A stretch of DNA of 29,242 bases, taken from the NCBI GenBank assembly GCA_946479805.1, contig CAMLHP010000011.1, positions 1 through 29,242 of the forward strand. The letters run 5' to 3'. Positions 20,862 through 28,103 of this stretch are shown piece after piece. The translations under genes and the position numbers were made by a program. Under the pieces are notes generated by a model. That model was not told where the DNA came from. It saw only the letters and a list, made by a program, of their open reading frames with translations, and ran no database searches. Positions within the stretch are counted from its first letter, which is position 1. Each line of letters begins with the position of its first letter. This DNA comes from an uncultured Gemmatimonadota bacterium. GTDB lineage: Bacteria; Gemmatimonadota; Gemmatimonadetes; Gemmatimonadales; GWC2-71-9.

Positions 20862-23060
20862 ATGGCGCATCCGGACACTTCCGCTCCCGCACCCGCGGCG
20901 CCGCCCCTGTTCGAGGACGGCACCGAGGAGTTTCGCGCGGCCCTCCTGCGCCACGCCGACCGGCTCGACCTTCCTCTGATTGACCGAGCCCTTCGCTTCA
21001 GCGCCTCGGCACACCGGGGCCAGAAGCGGATGTCGGGCGACGACTTCATCTCCCACAGCGTCGCGGTGGCCAGCATTCTGGCCGACCAGCTGCTCGACTC
21101 GACATCGATAGCCGCGGCATTGCTCCACGACGTGGTGGAGGACTCCGACACCAGCACCGCCGACATCGAGGCCGAGTTCGGCAGCGAGATCGCCGGCATC
21201 GTGGACGGGCTCACCAAGATCGCCCACCTGACCTTCCGCTCTTCGGCGGAAGAACAGGTCGAGAACTACCGCAAGCTGCTGCTGTCGATCGCGCGCGACG
21301 CTCGGGTGATCATCATCAAGCTGGCCGACCGGCTCCACAACATGCGGACGCTGGGCCACCTCCCCGAGGAACGCCGCTCGCGCATAGCACTGGAGACCCG
21401 CGAGATCTACGCGCCATTGGCGCACCGCTTCGGCATGGCAGGCGTCAAGGCGGAACTCGAGGACCTGGCCTTCAAGTTCCTCGAACCCGAGGAGTACCGG
21501 GAGCTGGTGGAGCAGGTAGTGTCACGGAGGGAAGAGCGCGCTGCGATGATCGAGCGGCTGAGGGTGCCGCTGGAAGAAGAACTCAAGCGCGCGGGGATCG
21601 ACTGGTTCGAGGTGACCGGCAGGCCCAAGCATCTCTGGTCGATCTTCCAGAAGATGAAGAAGCGGACCAAGGCGTTCGACGAGATCTACGACCTGATGGC
21701 GGTGCGGGTGCTGGTCAAGACCGTCCCGGACTGCTATCACGTGCTGGGCGTGATCCACCACAAATGGACCCCGCTGCAGGAGCGGATCAAGGATTACATC
21801 GCGAGCCCCAAGTCCAACGCCTACCAGTCGCTGCACACCACGATCTTCGGGCCCGGCGGGCAGCTCTTCGAGGTCCAGATTCGCACCCTGGAGATGCACC
21901 GCACCGCGGAGTACGGTATCGCGGCCCACTGGCTCTACAAGGACCCCTCGCGCAAGGATGAACTCGACGAGCAACTCGGCTGGTTCCGCCAGTTGCTGGA
22001 GTTGCAGCAGGATACCCACAGCCCCGAAGAGTTCCTCGAGTTCCTCAAGATCAACCTGTACCAGGACGAGATCTTCGTCTTCACGCCCCAGGGAGACGTG
22101 AAGCGGCTGCCCAAGGGCTCGACGCCCATCGATTTCGCCTTCGCGGTGCACAGCGAGGTGGGCCAGAAATGCCAGGGCGCCAAGGTCAACGGCCGGATCG
22201 CGCCGCTCCATCGCGAGCTCAAGAACGGCGACACGGTGGAGATCCTCACCGGTGCGGGCGCCCGCCCCAGCCGGGACTGGCTGGCCCACGTGCGTACCGG
22301 TCGCGCCCGGCAGAAGATCAAGCAGTGGGTGCGGCACGAGGAGGAAACGGTCAGCCTCGCGCTGGGACGGGAGCTCCTGGGACGAGAGGTCCGCCGTCGC
22401 CGGCTCGACCCGCCCGACGACGCACGGCTCCAGCGGGCGGCCGCCACGCTCTCGCTGCCCGACGGCAGGATGCTCGAGATCGCGCTGGGCCGGGGTGATG
22501 TGGCGGTCAAGAACGTGATCCGGGCGCTCTATCCCGATATCACGGCCGCCGAGATACCGGACCCCAAGCCCACGATGTTCGGCCGGGTGATCGACCGGCT
22601 CCGCCTGGGGAAGGGCATCAAGATCCAGGGCGCCGACGGGCTGATGGTGCGCTACGCCCAGTGCTGCCAGCCGGTGCCGGGCGACAAGGTCGTGGGCTAT
22701 GTCACCCAGGGCCGCGGCATTTCCATCCACCGCGCCGACTGCCCCAACCTGCTCACGCTCTCGGCGATGGAGCGGCGGGTGGACATCGACTGGCACGAGA
22801 ACGCCGGAGAGACCTTCGCCGTCCGGCTGATCGTGTCGGGTGACGATCGCCGCGGCCTGTATGCCGACATCATGGAGGCCATCAGCCAGACCGGCACCAA
22901 CATCCGGGGCGCCGACCTGCATTCGAAGGATGGCACAGTGTTCGGCAACATCTTCGTCGAGGTGGATAACCTCACCCACCTGGCCAAGGTGCTGAAGGCG
23001 GTGCGGCGGGTTAAGGGCGTGGCGGAAATCGAGCGGCGTGACGTCGCCACCGGGAACTGA
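20862..23060 (+). CDS. spoT: Bifunctional (p)ppGpp synthetase/hydrolase (RelA/SpoT homolog)
   Basis: A long RSH protein (732 residues) that makes and degrades the stringent-response alarmone (p)ppGpp. The N-terminal HD hydrolase domain looks intact: HRGQKR (H51), ALLHDVVEDSD (H89-D90) and KLADRLHNMRTL. The synthetase domain contains TKAFDEIYDLMAVRVLV and the substrate loop SPKSNAYQSLHTT. The TGS domain (about residues 405-465) has IFVFTPQGDVKRLPKGST. A conserved-cysteine segment, YAQCCQPVPGD, and a C-terminal ACT domain (about 650-730) follow. Intact HD residues argue for bifunctionality rather than a RelA-only enzyme. ATG 20862 has no clear ribosome binding site. An EVE gene follows 21 bp later. 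Confidence 0.96.
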   Translation: MAHPDTSAPAPAAPPLFEDGTEEFRAALLRHADRLDLPLIDRALRFSASAHRGQKRMSGDDFISHSVAVASILADQLLDSTSIAAALLHDVVEDSDTSTADIEAEFGSEIAGIVDGLTKIAHLTFRSSAEEQVENYRKLLLSIARDARVIIIKLADRLHNMRTLGHLPEERRSRIALETREIYAPLAHRFGMAGVKAELEDLAFKFLEPEEYRELVEQVVSRREERAAMIERLRVPLEEELKRAGIDWFEVTGRPKHLWSIFQKMKKRTKAFDEIYDLMAVRVLVKTVPDCYHVLGVIHHKWTPLQERIKDYIASPKSNAYQSLHTTIFGPGGQLFEVQIRTLEMHRTAEYGIAAHWLYKDPSRKDELDEQLGWFRQLLELQQDTHSPEEFLEFLKINLYQDEIFVFTPQGDVKRLPKGSTPIDFAFAVHSEVGQKCQGAKVNGRIAPLHRELKNGDTVEILTGAGARPSRDWLAHVRTGRARQKIKQWVRHEEETVSLALGRELLGREVRRRRLDPPDDARLQRAAATLSLPDGRMLEIALGRGDVAVKNVIRALYPDITAAEIPDPKPTMFGRVIDRLRLGKGIKIQGADGLMVRYAQCCQPVPGDKVVGYVTQGRGISIHRADCPNLLTLSAMERRVDIDWHENAGETFAVRLIVSGDDRRGLYADIMEAISQTGTNIRGADLHSKDGTVFGNIFVEVDNLTHLAKVLKAVRRVKGVAEIERRDVATGN

Positions 23061-23081
23061 ACCAACTGCTGAGGAGACGCG

Positions 23082-23492
23082 GTGGCTGCCAGCTGGCTGC
23101 TCAAGACCGAACCTTCGACCTACTCCTGGCAGGAGCTGGTGCGCGAGAAGCGCACCGTGTGGGACGGCATCACCAATGCCGCCGCGCTCATAGCCATTCG
23201 CCAGATGAAGAAGGGCGACGAGGCGCTGATCTATCACTCCGGCAGCGAGCGCGCCATCGTGGGAATCGCGAAGATCGTCAGGGGCGCCTACCAGGACCCG
23301 GGGCACGATGACCCCAGGCTTGCGGTGGTGGACGTCGCGCCCGTGAAGGCCCTCGCCGAGCCGGTCCCCCTTGCCGCCATCAAGGCCCGGAAGGACCTGG
23401 CCAGCTTCCCGCTGGTGCGGATCTCCCGGTTGTCGACCATGCCGGTGACTCCGGCCGAGCGGCGGGTGTTGAAGGAGCTGGGCGTCTCGTGA
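23082..23492 (+). CDS. EVE domain-containing protein
   Basis: A 136-residue single-domain protein of the EVE (PUA-like) fold. The N-terminus SWLLKTEPSTYSWQEL, then TVWDGITNAAALIAIRQMKKGDEALIYHSG and the later FPLVRISRLSTMPV are characteristic. EVE domains bind modified bases in DNA or RNA; this stand-alone bacterial type has no established substrate. Start is GTG 23082 with GAGGAG about six bases upstream. It lies 21 bp after the (p)ppGpp gene and is probably co-transcribed. A 28-bp imperfect inverted repeat starts at its stop codon. Confidence 0.92.
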   Translation: MAASWLLKTEPSTYSWQELVREKRTVWDGITNAAALIAIRQMKKGDEALIYHSGSERAIVGIAKIVRGAYQDPGHDDPRLAVVDVAPVKALAEPVPLAAIKARKDLASFPLVRISRLSTMPVTPAERRVLKELGVS

Positions 23493-23558
23493 GCTTCGAG
23501 CTTCAAGCTGCGAGCTTCACGGCGCTCCCTTGAAGCTCGCAGCTCGAAGCTCGTAGCT
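23492..23558. repeat. Heptad-built inverted repeat (hairpin) after the EVE gene
   Basis: Left arm 23492-23519 and right arm 23531-23558 are complementary over 28 bp with two mismatches, around an 11-nt loop. Each arm is itself four 7-mers: AGCTTCG, AGCTTCA, AGCTGCG, AGCTTCA on the left and TGAAGCT, CGCAGCT, CGAAGCT, CGTAGCT on the right. No T run follows, so it is not a textbook terminator. Confidence 0.88.
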
Positions 23559-23586
23559 GCCCCTACCGAACATTTCCCGAACCCGC

Positions 23587-23594
23587 TAACTTTG
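23587..23594 (+). promoter_or_regulatory. TAnnTTTG-type promoter element before uvrB
   Basis: TAACTTTG matches the -7 consensus TAnnTTTG used by the main sigma factor of Bacteroidetes. It ends four bases before the uvrB ATG (23599), so transcription would start at about the start codon, giving a leaderless mRNA; no ribosome binding site is present. No clear -33 TTG is seen at standard distance. Supported by one match only. Confidence 0.4.
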
Positions 23595-23598
23595 GCTC

Positions 23599-25641
23599 AT
23601 GCCGAGCCCCCAGTTCGAGGTCGTGGCGCCCTTCGCGCCGGCGGGCGACCAGCCCCGGGCCATCGCCCAACTGACCGCCGGGCTCGAGCGCGGCGACAAG
23701 TACCAGACCCTCCTTGGCGTCACCGGGTCCGGCAAGACCATGACCCTGGCGCACACCATCGCCAACTACCGCAAGCCGACCCTGGTCCTGTCCCACAACA
23801 AGACTTTGGCTGCCCAGCTGTACGGCGAGTTGCGCCAGTTCCTCCCGAAGAACGCTGTCGAGTACTTCGTCTCCTATTACGACTACTACCAGCCTGAGGC
23901 CTACGTCCCCTCGACCGACGTCTACATCGAGAAGGACGCCTCCATCAACTCGGACATCGAAAGCCTGCGGCTCCGGGCCACCTCGAGCCTCATGGAGCGC
24001 GAGGACGTGGTAATCGTGGCCACGGTCAGCGCCATCTACGGCCTGGGTGATCCAGTCGAGTACCGGAGGCTGCTGGTCAACATCGAGCGGGGCGAGGAGC
24101 GCGGCCGAGACGGCATTCTGTCGGAGCTGGTGCGGATCCAGTACTCCCGCAACGACACCTCGTTCGAGCAGGGCACCTTCCGGGTGCGCGGGGACTCCAT
24201 TGAGATCTTCCCCGCCTACGCCGAGCAGGCCATCCGGGTGGAGCTCTGGGGCGACGAAGTCGAACGGATATCAAAGATTCATCCGCTCACCGGCAATACC
24301 ATCTCCTCGCTCGACCGCGCGGTCATCTACCCCGCCAAGCACTTCGTCACCCAGCGCGCCACCATCGAGCGCGCCGTGGGCGCCATTCGCGCCGAGCTGG
24401 CGGAGCGGCTGACCGAGCTTCGCACCGCGGGCAAGCTGCTCGAGGCTCAGCGGCTGGAGTCGCGCACCGGCTTCGACATCGAGATGATGCTGGAGGTGGG
24501 CACCTGTGCCGGGATCGAGAACTACTCCAGGCACCTCACCGGCCGCCGCGAGGGCGAGCGTCCCGCCTGCCTCTTCGACTACTTCCCGGCCGACTTCCTG
24601 GTGGTGGTCGACGAGTCGCACGTGTCGCTGCCCCAGATCGGCGCGATGTTCAACGGCGACCGCGCCAGGAAGCTCACTCTGGTCGAGTACGGCTTCCGGC
24701 TTCCGTCGGCGCTCGACAATCGCCCGCTTCGCTTCGACGAGTTCATGGCGCTGACGCCCCAGATGGTGACTGTCTCCGCCACGCCGGGAGACCTCGAACT
24801 GCAGCTCTCCGACGGCAAGGTGATCGAGCAGATCATCCGGCCTACCGGGCTGGTGGATCCCGAAGTCGATATCCGGCCGGTGCGGGGGCAGGTGGATGAC
24901 CTGCTGGCCGAGATCCGCGAGCGTGAGGTCAAGGGCGAGCGGGTGCTGGTCACCACGCTCACCAAGCGGATGTCAGAGGATCTCACCGACTATCTGCAGC
25001 AGGCAGGGGTGAGGGTCCGCTACCTCCACTCCGACATCGACGCCATCGAGCGGATGGAGATCCTGCGCGGCCTCCGGCTGGGCGACTTCGATGTGCTGGT
25101 CGGGATCAACCTGCTGCGTGAAGGGCTCGACCTGCCCGAGGTGTCGCTGGTGGCCATCCTCGATGCCGACCAGGAGGGCTTCCTCCGGAGCGACCGTTCG
25201 CTGGTGCAGACCATTGGCCGGGCCGCCCGCAACGTCCACGGCAGGGCCATCCTCTATGCCGACAGGATGACCGGCTCGATGCAGCGGGCCCTGGCCGAAA
25301 TGGACCGGCGACGCACCATCCAGCGGGAGCACAACGCCCAGCACGGGATTACACCCGTGTCGATCGTGAAGTCGCTTGCCGAAGTGCGGCTCTCCACCCA
25401 CGTGGCGGACGCGCGGACCGAGCGTCCCGAGCCAAGGAAGAAGCCGGCGGAGGCGCCCGACCTCCACAACCCGGAGGCGCGGGCCGCGCATATCGCGAAG
25501 CTGGAGCGGTTGATGCGGGAGGCGGCGGCCAACCTTGAGTTCGAGCGCGCCGCGATCATCAGGGATGAGCTCAACGAGCTGCGTGCGGTGGGCGCACCGG
25601 ATGTAAGGCGGGGTGGCGAGCGCGTGCGCCGGCGTGCCTGA
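23599..25641 (+). CDS. uvrB: UvrABC excinuclease subunit B
   Basis: The damage-verification helicase of nucleotide excision repair, loaded by UvrA and partner of UvrC. The 680-residue length fits the family (about 660-700). Walker A GVTGSGKT is at residues 40-47, the beta-hairpin region [12 protein letters not shown] at 93-104, and helicase motifs [10 protein letters not shown] and [15 protein letters not shown] follow. QTIGRAARN is motif VI. The C-terminal UVR coiled-coil ([20 protein letters not shown]) binds UvrC. Start ATG 23599 has no ribosome binding site but has a TAnnTTTG element directly upstream. The end overlaps tsaE by 29 bp if tsaE uses its first GTG. Confidence 0.98.
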   Translation: MPSPQFEVVAPFAPAGDQPRAIAQLTAGLERGDKYQTLLGVTGSGKTMTLAHTIANYRKPTLVLSHNKTLAAQLYGELRQFLPKNAVEYFVSYYDYYQPEAYVPSTDVYIEKDASINSDIESLRLRATSSLMEREDVVIVATVSAIYGLGDPVEYRRLLVNIERGEERGRDGILSELVRIQYSRNDTSFEQGTFRVRGDSIEIFPAYAEQAIRVELWGDEVERISKIHPLTGNTISSLDRAVIYPAKHFVTQRATIERAVGAIRAELAERLTELRTAGKLLEAQRLESRTGFDIEMMLEVGTCAGIENYSRHLTGRREGERPACLFDYFPADFLVVVDESHVSLPQIGAMFNGDRARKLTLVEYGFRLPSALDNRPLRFDEFMALTPQMVTVSATPGDLELQLSDGKVIEQIIRPTGLVDPEVDIRPVRGQVDDLLAEIREREVKGERVLVTTLTKRMSEDLTDYLQQAGVRVRYLHSDIDAIERMEILRGLRLGDFDVLVGINLLREGLDLPEVSLVAILDADQEGFLRSDRSLVQTIGRAARNVHGRAILYADRMTGSMQRALAEMDRRRTIQREHNAQHGITPVSIVKSLAEVRLSTHVADARTERPEPRKKPAEAPDLHNPEARAAHIAKLERLMREAAANLEFERAAIIRDELNELRAVGAPDVRRGGERVRRRA

Positions 25642-26050
25642 GCCACGTCTCCTCACCCGTGATCAGCTGGAGCGCGAAGGCGAAACGCTGGGGCGGGGCC
25701 TTCCGTCCGGTTCAGTGGTCTTTCTCGAGGGTGACCTCGGTGCTGGCAAGACCACGCTGGCCCGGGCAATAGCGCGCGGCCTCGGCGTGAGGGATCCGGC
25801 ATCGAGCCCGACCTACGCGCTGGTGCATCATCACGAGACGCCGGATGGATCGGTGTATCACGTGGACTGCTACCGGCTCGGAACGCCGGATGACGCGGCT
25901 GACCTCGACTGGGCCACGCTCGAGTCGGCGAGAGCCCTGCTGATTGAATGGCCCGAACGCGCCGGACCATGGGCGCCCCGTCCGACCCATCGAATCCGGC
26001 TGGCCCGAGTGGCAGGGCAGGAAGACCTCAGGAGCTGGGAGGCCGCATGA
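25613..26050 (+). CDS. tsaE: tRNA threonylcarbamoyladenosine biosynthesis ATPase TsaE
   Basis: Small ATPase required, with TsaB and TsaD, for the t6A37 modification of ANN-decoding tRNAs. The 145-residue protein has Walker [10 protein letters not shown] at residues 40-48, followed by [12 protein letters not shown] and VYHVDCYRL, which are diagnostic, and LLIEWPER near the C-terminus. Start is GTG 25613, inside the uvrB 3' end; a second GTG at 25634 would shorten the protein by seven residues and is equally plausible. Its stop overlaps the tsaB start (ATGA). tsaD is not in the window. Confidence 0.93.
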   Translation: MASACAGVPEPRLLTRDQLEREGETLGRGLPSGSVVFLEGDLGAGKTTLARAIARGLGVRDPASSPTYALVHHHETPDGSVYHVDCYRLGTPDDAADLDWATLESARALLIEWPERAGPWAPRPTHRIRLARVAGQEDLRSWEAA

Positions 26051-26694
26051 GCTGGCTGGCGTTCGACACCGCGACCGACCGCGCTTCGGTGGCGCTCTCC
26101 GCCAGGGGAGATGCCGTCGAGCGGCACGCCGATGGTGCCCGGGGCCACGCCCGCCAGCTGCTGCCGATGATCGACGAGCTGCTGGGCGAAGCGGATATCT
26201 CGCTGGCGGATCTCGACGGGGTGATCGTCGCCGACGGGCCGGGCAGCTTCACCGGTCTCAGGGTTGGCGCCGCTGTGGCCAAGGCGCTGCACGACGCAGT
26301 GGGACTCACGCTCTTCAGCGCGCCATCGCTGCTGGGCCGAGCGCTGGCAGCTGCGGACCGGGGTGCACCGGTGCTGGTGATGAGCGATGCGCTGAGGGGC
26401 GACGTGTACGCCGCGGTGTATGGCTTCGACGACAGCGCGGTACAGGCGCTGTATCCGCCGGGCGTGGTCGCGAGGAAGAGCATCGCCAGCCTCTGGGATG
26501 GGGCGGTGGAGCTCGAGGACACCCCGGCCGATGCGCGGCGGCTGATCCGGCTGGTGGCCTGGACCGACGGGCTGAAGCTTATAGAGGATGTCGCGGGCTG
26601 GACACCGGAGTATGGCAGGCCGGCCGAGGCGCAGGCTCAGTGGGAGCGGACCCATGGACGCGCGCTCGCGCATCCGCCGGGCCTGGCCGGCTGA
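26047..26694 (+). CDS. tsaB: tRNA threonylcarbamoyladenosine biosynthesis protein TsaB
   Basis: Scaffold partner of TsaD in t6A synthesis, an ASKHA-fold protein without its own catalysis. The 215-residue sequence starts [18 protein letters not shown] and has the family hallmark DGVIVADGPGSFTGLRVG at about residues 58-75, followed by SAPSLLGRALA. Length fits bacterial TsaB (210-235). ATG 26047 is coupled to tsaE by ATGA. The 3' end overlaps rimI by 41 bp, an unusually long overlap that again implies coupling. Confidence 0.93.
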   Translation: MSWLAFDTATDRASVALSARGDAVERHADGARGHARQLLPMIDELLGEADISLADLDGVIVADGPGSFTGLRVGAAVAKALHDAVGLTLFSAPSLLGRALAAADRGAPVLVMSDALRGDVYAAVYGFDDSAVQALYPPGVVARKSIASLWDGAVELEDTPADARRLIRLVAWTDGLKLIEDVAGWTPEYGRPAEAQAQWERTHGRALAHPPGLAG

Positions 26695-27121
26695 CGCGCC
26701 GGTGCTGGCAGCGCTTGAGCGGCGCTGCTTCCCCGATCCCTGGAGTGCGGACTCGTTCCGCGAAGCCCTGGGATCGCCCGGCGTTGTCGCGCTGGTTCGG
26801 GAAGATGAGGGCGAGGTCACCGGCTACCTGCTGGGCCGCGAGATCCTCGGCACCGGCGAGGTGCTCAACCTCGCGGTGGCTCCCGAACGGCGGCGGCTGG
26901 GTATTGGCCGGGCCCTGCTGGAGCGGGCCATCGAGGAAATCGTGGCCCGTGGGGGGCATGAGGTGTTCCTGGAGGTGCGGGCCTCGAACCTGGCGGCGCT
27001 GGAGCTGTACCAGTCGATGGGGTTCGAGCTCTCCGGCCGCCGGAGGCACTATTACCGGGAGCCGCGCGAGGACGCCCTGGTGCTCCGGGCTCAGGTGGGT
27101 ACCGGTGAGCGAATAGGATGA
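26654..27121 (+). CDS. rimI: Ribosomal-protein-S18-alanine N-acetyltransferase
   Basis: A GNAT acetyltransferase of 155 residues. The acetyl-CoA loop RRRLGIGRALLERAI sits near residue 80, preceded by VLNLAVAPE; the C-terminal LEVRASNLAALELYQSMGFE and GRRRHYY are typical of RimI, which acetylates the N-terminal alanine of ribosomal protein S18. The position right after tsaB is the common genomic order, which favours RimI over other GNATs. The start ATG 26654 lies inside tsaB; the region upstream in this frame is only overlap. Confidence 0.87.
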   Translation: MDARSRIRRAWPADAPVLAALERRCFPDPWSADSFREALGSPGVVALVREDEGEVTGYLLGREILGTGEVLNLAVAPERRRLGIGRALLERAIEEIVARGGHEVFLEVRASNLAALELYQSMGFELSGRRRHYYREPREDALVLRAQVGTGERIG

Positions 27122-27214
27122 CATCAGCGTAGGTTTGGTGAAGGAAACAGGCAGGGTGTGTGCTACCGTGTGGGTGACCTCGGGGTAGGCCATGCATCCA
27201 CATCGTTCGAACGC

Positions 27215-27220
27215 AGGAGG
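27215..27220 (+). promoter_or_regulatory. Ribosome binding site supporting the GTG start of ssb
   Basis: AGGAGG is a full anti-Shine-Dalgarno match five bases before GTG 27226. It fixes the non-ATG start. It is one of the strongest binding sites in the window, consistent with high SSB demand. Confidence 0.85.
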
Positions 27221-27225
27221 CAATC

Positions 27226-27702
27226 GTGAGCCGGAGTCTCAACAAGGCAATTCTGATCGGCAACCTGGGCCAGGATCCTGAAGTGCGCAGCACCAGCAAC
27301 GGGTCCCGGGTAGCCAACTTCTCCATCGCCACCAGCCGCCGCTGGAAGGGCCAGAATGGCGAGATGCAGGAGAAGACCGAATGGCACCGCATCGTCGCAT
27401 GGAACAACAAGGGTTCCTCGCTGGCCGACGTGGTGGAACGGTACTGCAAGAAGGGCGACAAGATTTACGTCGAGGGGAGCATCGAGTACCGCTCGTGGCA
27501 GGACCGCGAGGGGCAGACCCGGTACACCACCGAGATCAACGCCCGTGAAATCCTCCTCCTCGGCGGCCGGGGCGGCGGCAGCGATGATGGCGAGGGCGAG
27601 GGCAGCATGCCGGCCCGGGTAGGCGCCGCGGCCAAGACGCCCGCGTCGTTCGACGAGGTGCCCGAGGCGCTGGACGCCGAGGACGACGACCTGCCGTTCT
27701 GA
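27226..27702 (+). CDS. ssb: Single-stranded DNA-binding protein
   Basis: SSB coats single-stranded DNA during replication and repair and recruits partners through its acidic tip. The 158-residue protein has an OB fold in residues 1-110: SLNKAILIGNLGQDPEVRST, TEWHRIVAWN and EGSIEYRSWQDREGQ are family segments. A short glycine/acidic linker and the C-terminal DDDLPF tip follow, so it is full length. GTG 27226 is set by AGGAGG at 27215-27220. It stands 104 bp from rimI, so it may have its own promoter. A likely terminator follows at 27725-27758. Confidence 0.97.
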   Translation: MSRSLNKAILIGNLGQDPEVRSTSNGSRVANFSIATSRRWKGQNGEMQEKTEWHRIVAWNNKGSSLADVVERYCKKGDKIYVEGSIEYRSWQDREGQTRYTTEINAREILLLGGRGGGSDDGEGEGSMPARVGAAAKTPASFDEVPEALDAEDDDLPF

Positions 27703-27724
27703 CGGCGCAGGTACCGGCAGGAAT

Positions 27725-27758
27725 CAGGGCAGTCCGGCAATCGGGCGGCCCTGTTCTT
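27725..27758 (+). terminator. Possible terminator after ssb
   Basis: CAGGGC (27725-27730) pairs with GCCCTG (27748-27753); an inner CCG/CGG pair (27734-27736, 27742-27744) is separated by a symmetric 3x3 internal loop. A weak T-rich run (TTCTT) follows. It sits 22 bases after the ssb stop. The interrupted stem and imperfect T run make efficiency uncertain. Confidence 0.5.
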
Positions 27759-27766
27759 GTGCATCC

Positions 27767-27779
27767 GGGGGGGGGGGGG
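27767..27779. repeat. 13-G homopolymer
   Basis: Thirteen consecutive G residues, then C and six A residues. It lies between ssb and the cysteine-rich gene, where base composition and codon use change. It is either a real slippage-prone tract (possible phase-variation site) or a sequencing/assembly artefact. Confidence 0.9.
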
Positions 27780-27812
27780 CAAAAAATGGCCTTAACCCAT
27801 CCGGAGGGAGAC

Positions 27813-28070
27813 ATGGTAAGCAAGACAGATCGAGCGCTGGTCGCCTGCGCGATCATGCTCTCAGCCGTCGTGTTCGCGCCAACCGGTGCTAGAGCGGAAG
27901 AAGCCGGCGGTTCAAAAGCGTGCTCAACGTGCCAGAGCGACGCGTTTGATCATTGGTACTCTGCCGACTGCTGTGAGTCTGGCGAGTATTGCCGCAATGT
28001 GGGTTCGTATCCAGGTCACTCTGCGCAAGCGGGGTGGTGTGGCCACCACGAGCCATTGTGCCAGTCGTGA
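27813..28070 (+). CDS. Small secreted cysteine-rich protein, unknown function
   Basis: An 85-residue protein not assigned to a family. A signal peptide is clear: basic start, hydrophobic ALVACAIMLSAVVFAP, and an ARA-EE cleavage site after A28. The mature part, about 57 residues, has seven cysteines (37, 40, 53, 54, 60, 76, 83), including CSTC and a CC pair, so it is probably disulfide-bonded outside the cytoplasm. ATG 27813 has GGAGG five bases upstream; an in-frame ATG at 27786 would add nine residues but lacks a ribosome binding site. A DsbA-like fusion gene follows 33 bp later and may oxidise it. Codon use is more A/T-rich than upstream genes. A structural-toxin, signal-peptide or bacteriocin role is possible but unproven. 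Confidence 0.72.
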   Translation: MVSKTDRALVACAIMLSAVVFAPTGARAEEAGGSKACSTCQSDAFDHWYSADCCESGEYCRNVGSYPGHSAQAGWCGHHEPLCQS

Positions 28071-28103
28071 TGCACTCCTGACGGTGAATCGACTTACTCT
28101 GCG

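Noticed and set aside
27122..27225. A promoter for ssb with TTGGTG (27135) and TACCGT (27164)
   Set aside because: The spacing of 23 bases is outside the sigma-70 range and the match to any consensus is weak.
27813..27850. Lipobox LVAC at residue 12 of the cysteine-rich protein
   Set aside because: Only a few residues precede it, too short for a hydrophobic core; the longer core with the ARA site at 26-28 fits a standard signal peptide better.
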